Below, piece by piece: positions 57,966 through 64,000 of a stretch of 64,000 nucleotides of DNA. A program made the translations under genes and the position numbers. Every line of letters starts with the position of its first letter. Position 1 is the stretch's first letter. The stretch comes from Camellia lanceoleosa. Taxonomy: Eukaryota; Streptophyta; Magnoliopsida; Ericales; Theaceae. The stretch is from positions 167,984,261-168,048,260 of the forward strand of contig CM045758.1 in assembly GCA_025200525.1 (NCBI GenBank), in the 5' to 3' direction. The notes under the pieces are model-generated. The model ran no database searches and was not told the DNA's origin. It worked only from the letters and a program-made list of their open reading frames with translations.

Positions 57966-60598
57966 TGTAGACGTCCCCGAACGCATCCCGGGCGAGGAGT
58001 GCGAGTCCCTCCCGTTCTGGTTCGCTATTGGGTCATTACAGTTCGAAGGACTCAATTGTTTGTCGCGGTTTTTAATCTTGAACCAAAGAGTCCAACTCTG
58101 GCAAATCGTTTTGAGAAAAAAACAGATTTTTGAAAAGTAGTGCCAAACATGGACTGCTTTACCAGATTACAGAGTCGTCACCTAAATATTTTAAAATGGG
58201 AAATTTAGAAAACCCTGACTCGGTGCCGAAGGCCACGTGTCCGTCATAACCAAAGTGTCTTGGCTCGGGAGCTTGGGTACGATCAGGGAAGGTCAGCTAT
58301 AAGCACCCCCTTTCGCCCGGTCCGAAGACCGGTCTCTACTAACCGTGATATCTGTTTTTGAAAACATTATATATTCTTATTCCAATTATTAGCCTAGAAT
58401 TACTATGTTATGCGCACAGCAAACAAGTATAGACTAGATTACCTAATTTGGAAATAAACATTGCATATCCGTTTATTTTTAAAATGCTTTGGATTTGCTA
58501 CTCGCAAATAGGCTAAAACGCGGATTTCAACGAGTTTTTCCAACTCAAGCAATCCAACCTCCACCCACAGGCATTCACACAGTTTATCTCATATAAGCAC
58601 TTAGCCGCATGGTAAGCATACTGTCATGTTAACATTCACACGCATGCGAGATGCTAAAGCATAAATACTCACATCGTACTCCGTGCCAAAACAATAAACC
58701 AGTTAGCAAACATGCGTGTCCTAGTTCATGTTAAGTGACTAATGCATCGCATACAACATGTAATTAGGATAGGCTCGGCTAACCCTAAAAATGGCATGTG
58801 AAATGCAATCATTTGATGCACGTATTCAAGTTGGAATTTAGAATACAATGCAGTTTGTATGATGTACCGAGCCCGGTGCATGTTTAGACAAATGCATGGA
58901 TGCACGCATGCATTGCATAAGGTATGTTAAAATAAACGTGCCCTAATCTACCATCATAAGCGGGTAAATAAAAGGGAAGAAAGAAATGGGGGTCGGAAGA
59001 CATACACCCACTCACGCACACTTATTACAAATATGCCCTCGCGAGGGACCGAAATAATAATCTGATTAATTAGCTACGCATAAACTAATTAAAATATTAC
59101 AGTCCAACTAAATTAATCAAATAAATTAATTAATCTAATTAAAGCAAGAATCGCCTCGAGATGAGGGCGGATGCAACGCATGCTCGGACTTGCTTTCTAA
59201 TTGCACTGCCATGCTTAGATTGCCTCTGTTTTCCCTACTTTGCATCTCAGAAGACTGCCAAAGTCTCAAGAGTGCCTCCCAGGACACTGAGGGACACCAT
59301 CGGCTGAGTAGGACTTCCACCGGCATCAGCATGAGGTCACCGGCACAAAATTCATCCATCGGCCATCAATAGATCGCGGTCGGCACTAAATCCGCCGGCC
59401 AAGATCGAATGTCACAGAACTCGCAACTCCAAAGAGAGAGGGCAAAATCCTGCATGGCAATGTTATTCAAGCAATGTATGCACCAAACACATTTCTTATC
59501 ATGTTTGTGACTCAAAGGAGGATGTGCCTCGATTCTCGGGCCATCAATCACGCATTTCCATGCATGATGGCCCAAAGAATCGAGTGTGCAATTTTCATTT
59601 CAAATGCATGCAATGCAAACAAACAAACCAAGGGGCTTCTACCTCCATCATGACTTGGTCAAGAGGTGGAGCATGCATGCCAATGCAATGCAACCCTAAG
59701 CATGTTAACTAGGCATGTAACATGGCAATTCAAGCGAGGATGCTAGTATGCAAACACATATGCAAGGCAATCATACAAACCTAACAATGGGGTGAACTTA
59801 AACATGACTTAGGCAATTCCAAATTAGCCCAAAATCAGTAGCCAAATTGCCCAAAAATGAAAGCTAATCACATATGCACACATGCACATGTTATGGTTCA
59901 AACTTCAAGTACTAACCAAGCAACATTCAAGCATACTTGAAAAGAGATATCATGGGCAATTAGCATGCAACACAAGCTCTAAAAATCATGTTAGAGTATG
60001 GTGCTAAACCAACCCAAATGAGACAACATTAGCATGCAAGTATGGCCCAAGTGCTCAAGGCTAGTCAAAGGGCATTGAACTACACTTGACAAGACTAAAC
60101 ATGGCAAGACTTAAGCAACTAAAAATAGATTTCTAGCATACAAAATCAAGCCCAAAGGACCACTTAGATGGCATCTATATGGTTTAAATTAAAGGGCATG
60201 CACACATGCTCTCCCAAGGAACATACAACATGAGCTTTTGAAACATCAAAGAGGCATGCAATACAAACATATGAGCATGTTTAAGGGACTAAAATAACAT
60301 GGCAAATGGTCTCAAGCCATTGAAATGATGCAAACAAGGCATGCTACACATTCATGCTCAAGGCTAGCAAGCCTAAAATGCAAAGAGGCTATACAATGCA
60401 TGCTAAGATCAACCCAAACATTTATGGACAGACCTAAAACATGTCAAGATAGGCACAAAATCTTCATGAATCTAAGCCCAAAGCATGCTAGAAACAAAGG
60501 CACACAACCTAAGACATGTTAAGGGATCACAAGGCATTACATGGCAACTATGCTAAGCATGCATAAGGGACCAAAACCAACTCTTAGCAATGTTATAT

Positions 60599-63059
60599 TG
60601 TCACGGCCCAAACCCGGCCCTATGGGTTTAGTACCGTAACCGGCCAGTAATCCGAGATTACCAAAGGCCCTCAACAAGAATACAATCAACAGAGTACGTG
60701 GCGGAAGCCAATACAATAAATAACTAGTGTCCATTGAGTGGAAATCAGATGTCAAAAACATTTTTCATACATTTATGCATTCGCATTTAGTACAAGATAT
60801 ACAATCATTACAGACATTCAAGACGGAACTCAATCCCTTGATAATTGATCAAAAACAAATCTATACAACAAAGACAAAACAAGAGGAGACTAGTAGGGAC
60901 ACAAAACACCCCAAGCCATGGCATGGCGTCTCGAACCTCACGGTGAGGCACATAGGGGTGACAAAATCGGGGACCAATCCCACGCCTAGCTTGATGCGGC
61001 TGAGAACCTACATATATATATATAACGATGAGCTAAAGCCCGATGAATAACATAAAGCGTAAAGAGGTTATGAATGAATGTCCAAAGAAGAATGAAATCA
61101 ATTCATTAAACAAGAGTTTCGATCTTCAAGATTTCAATCAATCACCATATGTGGTACATCCAATAGCCTATAACAAGATGGGTCCAAAAGGACCGGCCTT
61201 AATAGACCCAACAAGAATGATGGCCAATCATTCGAAACGGTATGGTTCCACAAGGAAGCAGAGCTCAGTAACGATCAATAACGATGGTGCTAAGGATGCC
61301 ACAATACAGATTCAGAAATAGGACATACATTCATTCAAGAATAATATCGATTCGAACAGTTGAAACATGATTCAAAAGATAACCATTTTGAACATATCTT
61401 TACACATCTTACTCACGTGATTGGGCTATCAAGAGCTAGAGCTGCCCCAGAGAGTCAACCCTAACAAATAATCAATAGAACACACACTAAGTTTACAGCT
61501 TGGAAAGGATGATAATTAAATCTCTAAATTCCCTCGGTGTGGTTCTATGTCTAAATCCTCATTAAGATACTTTAAACTAGGCCTAAAAATGCCTAGGATG
61601 AGATGAGGATGCAAAAATATTGGAAGGCACTTTTCAAAATTCGAAAATAGGGGTCTCGCCGGCGAGCCTTCCTTCGCTCGAGCGAGGTTGCAAAATCAAA
61701 GGCTTCGCCGCGAACAATCCTTCGCCGAAGCGCCTCGATGAAACAAAGAAAAAATCGATGCTCAATTTTTACGCGATGATGCTGCCGATGATGCTCGCCG
61801 AGCGAAGCTTCCAAAATCAAAGTTCGCCGAGCCTTCCTTCGCCGAGCGGTCCGATGAAACAAAGAAATCTTGGATGTTCGATTTTTCCGCCCGAGCCACC
61901 AATATCTCGCTCGAGCGTAGCTCGGAGGAAACCTTGGTCGCTCGAGCGAGGAATTCTTCGCTCGAGCCAAGAAGCCAAATCTGGAATTTCCAGATTTGCC
62001 TTCCAAGCTCAAACCAAGTGTTCCAACACTCAAAACTCGACCTCTTGGGCCCAAATTCTGGGGAATACATCCCAACTCAATAAATAACAAGTTTCAAAAG
62101 CCAATTTGAGAATTTAAGCCCCAAAGGTGAGTCTATTCAAACCATTTTTCAAGAACAATTCAAGAACACTTTGTAAACATGCAATGCATGAGTTTCAAAC
62201 CAATTTCAATCTTTAAATCTTGCTCTAAAGAGCTCAATAGTTGACAAATGAGATGAAATCATGGACTATCATGTAAACATGGACATGCATGTATGATTCA
62301 AGCATGAATTCAACTCCAATTTCACTAATTCACACATGCATGCACTAATTCTAACTTAATTCACCATGGATGAACTAAAACCAAACTCAATTCCACAATT
62401 TGGCATGAAAGATGCAAGAGACAACATAACTCAACAATTGAATGGTTGTAATTCTTACCTAAGTCCCAATTCAAGATGAACAAGCTCAAATATGCAATAC
62501 ACACTTCAACCTTCAAGCAATTTCCAAGTAGCTCTAGCCAATTCAACCAAGAATGAATTCAATTCTCTCTCCCTCTCACTCTCACCATGTTTGGTAGGCT
62601 AAGAGTGAGGAAAGAAGGCTGATCAAATGTTTGTTTGAAGTGTATAGGCTCAATAGTGGTATTAAACTAATGTCCACTATAGGTGGCAATTCGGTAATTA
62701 AGTCAAAGTTCGTAATTAACTCAATTTAATCTAATTTAATCATTCCTAATCAATTTTCAGATAAAAATACCATAAAATCACAAATATTATGCTGATTCCA
62801 ATACTTCAAACGGTTTCTAATTCGGCCGCCGATAAGGCCTTCAATTAGCAATTTAAACATACAATGCAAACAGATAATCACACAATCAAACAGATGCAAT
62901 ATGCAATTCAATAGACAAACTTATTCAGTTTCAGTTCCGGTTTCATTCAGTTTGTTCAGTAGTTCATCCAGTTCACTTATCAGTCATTAGCAGTTCAGTT
63001 TATCAGTGATCAGTATATAATTCGGTGGTTATTCAGTAATCGGTACGAGGGTTATTACA
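60599..63059. mobile_element. Solo LTR or LTR-like insertion (family 2-like)
   Basis: TGTCACGGCCCAAACC at 60599 to GAGGGTTATTACA at 63059, flanked by perfect TATAT duplications (60594-60598, 63060-63064). 2461 bp. It contains the CTCGAG-type array at 61660-61990, a CT run near 62565 and no gag/pol. The ends and array resemble the element at 21205-23590, probably in the opposite orientation, but I could not align the rest by eye. Confidence 0.8.
61660..61990. repeat. CGCTCGAGCGA / TTCGCCGAGCG array
   Basis: About ten variants of CTTCGCTCGAGCGAGG and CCTTCGCCGAGCG occur with spacers of 15-50 bp, some fused into CCGAAGCGCC-like decay products. Same core as the array at 21400-21790. Confidence 0.7.
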
Positions 63060-64000
63060 TATATCATGGCATAATAAACATAAAATGCAGCCTAGATATG
63101 CTCAACATACACACCAACAAAGGCTTTCTCAAGAGGCCAAAACTTGTCCTTTTCAAGGACAACAAGGAGAGGGGGTGGCCCTCTCCTTCTTGGGACTTCA
63201 AGGCATCATCTACACCACTGAAATCCCTCAAGATTTTAGTGGTGAAGAGACCCGAACACCAAAATCCCGGAGCTCGACAAAATAGCACAAAAATGAGGCC
63301 TTTCAAGGCCTAAGAGGGGCCAAACTTCCCCAAAGCACAAAGCACCCTTAATAAACTATCAAGATGGCTAAAAAACAGAACTTTTTTGTATTAAACACTA
63401 AGCTAAAAACAGCTTTAAGACAGGTAAAAATAGGATGCAAAAATGGAGAATAAAATGCTAGTTTCTTACCCTTGTTGACCACCTTCACAAGTGTTGATGT
63501 TGTTGCTTCCTTAGGCTCAAATCCAGTCAAGAACACCAAGAACAACCTCTTGGAACCTCAGAAACCAAGGAAAGGTGAAAGACTAGGTGCTTGTGTGCAA
63601 TAGTATGGACTAAAACACCTAGAATGGCAAGAGAGGGAGAAGTATAGATACAAGTTAGATACACTAATTTGGAACCCTAAAACCAGAGCTTCTTCAACCT
63701 CTTTTTCAACTCTCTAACCCTAAAGCAAGGGAGACAAGGCCTCCTCTTATAGAGGAGGCAATCTTGTAAGCTTAGTCACTAAGCAAAACAAGAGAGGCAT
63801 CCCTCTATACACGTGTATGGAGGAGAAGCCAATGCCATACAGCTGCCTCAAAATATCTGAAAAAGCAACTGCACAGTAATCGGCAGGGCAAAATTGTCAT
63901 TTTGACAAAATTGACTGCCGACCGGCACAAAAGAGTGCCGATGGCAACACTAACCAGCCGGTGGCCTCTAGCCATCGCCGGTGTGTGGGGATACCTCACA

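Larger units (their letters stand above)
57966..64000 (-). mobile_element. Inverted family-1 LTR, runs off the window
   Basis: Begins TGTAGACGTCCCCG at 57966, matching in inverted orientation the end of the copy at 17240-24908 (TGTAGACGC...). It then follows the family order backwards: AGAGTCGTCACC (58172), GAGCACCCCC-like AAGCACCCCC (58303), CTATACTTG-type lines, GCCCTCGCGAGGG (59034), CATGCATGATGGCCC (59560), GAGAGGGGGTGGCCCTCTCC (63169), and CTATACACGTGTATGGAGG (63803). The palindromic GCCGACCGGCA block at 63915 indicates the LTR start lies within about 1 kb past 64000. Candidate target copy is CTATC (57961-57965). Confidence 0.75.

Noticed and set aside
61593..62090. 165- and 155-codon readings on opposite strands across the CTCGAG array
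   Set aside because: The palindromic GC-rich array lacks stops on both strands; composition artefact.

Overview
The window is plant nuclear DNA, almost certainly from a eudicot. It is AT-rich and contains a gene with 15 GT/AG-bounded exons, LTR retrotransposons of plant-specific lineages, hAT, CACTA and Tourist-like DNA transposons, and a probable endogenous pararetrovirus fragment. I see no prokaryotic or organellar signature and no tRNA, rRNA or CRISPR. The species cannot be named from the sequence.

Layout. (1) 1-4042: the 3' part of a long LTR that starts outside the window; it landed in the integrase of a decayed Tat/Ogre-type Gypsy element. (2) 4043-27040: that Gypsy element, on the minus strand (gag at 25781-27040; protease, RT, two RNase H domains and the integrase start at 4043-9081). 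It is split by a 16.7 kb block, 9082-25780. The block is itself a solo LTR of about 3.3 kb that received three further LTRs of its own family: one inverted (about 9356-12033), one at 13782-16807 and one at 17240-24908. The last contains a solo LTR of a second family (21205-23590). Most boundaries are fixed by TG...CA ends and 5-bp target duplications. (3) 27040-27990: a copia-type primer site, LTR end and flanks. (4) 29606-35746: a complete MLO gene on the minus strand, 15 exons and 557 codons, the only intact host gene. (5) 36000-45400: intergenic DNA with a GC-rich TE remnant, an endogenous pararetrovirus fragment, and a CACTA element that contains a MITE. (6) 45433-54043: a dead hAT transposon whose transposase was split by a young Tnt1-like copia element (47504-52835). 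(7) 56866-57138: the first exon of an unidentified gene, whose downstream side is occupied by another inverted member of the first LTR family (57966 to beyond the window end), which again carries a TG...CA insertion rich in CTCGAG-type motifs (60599-63059).

The most unusual content is in the LTRs. The copy at 13782-16807 contains a piece of a host IST1-like (ESCRT-associated) gene with its probable 5' leader. Both solo-LTR families carry dense arrays of short CG-containing palindromes (CGCTCGAGCG-type in one, GGTCGGCCACC-type in the other). The CACTA element carries about eight 40-bp units that can each fold as a hairpin.

The genes do not form a pathway. The MLO protein is a seven-helix plasma-membrane protein; its tail resembles the clade with Arabidopsis MLO5/7/8/9/10. 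Everything else with coding capacity is mobile-element debris.
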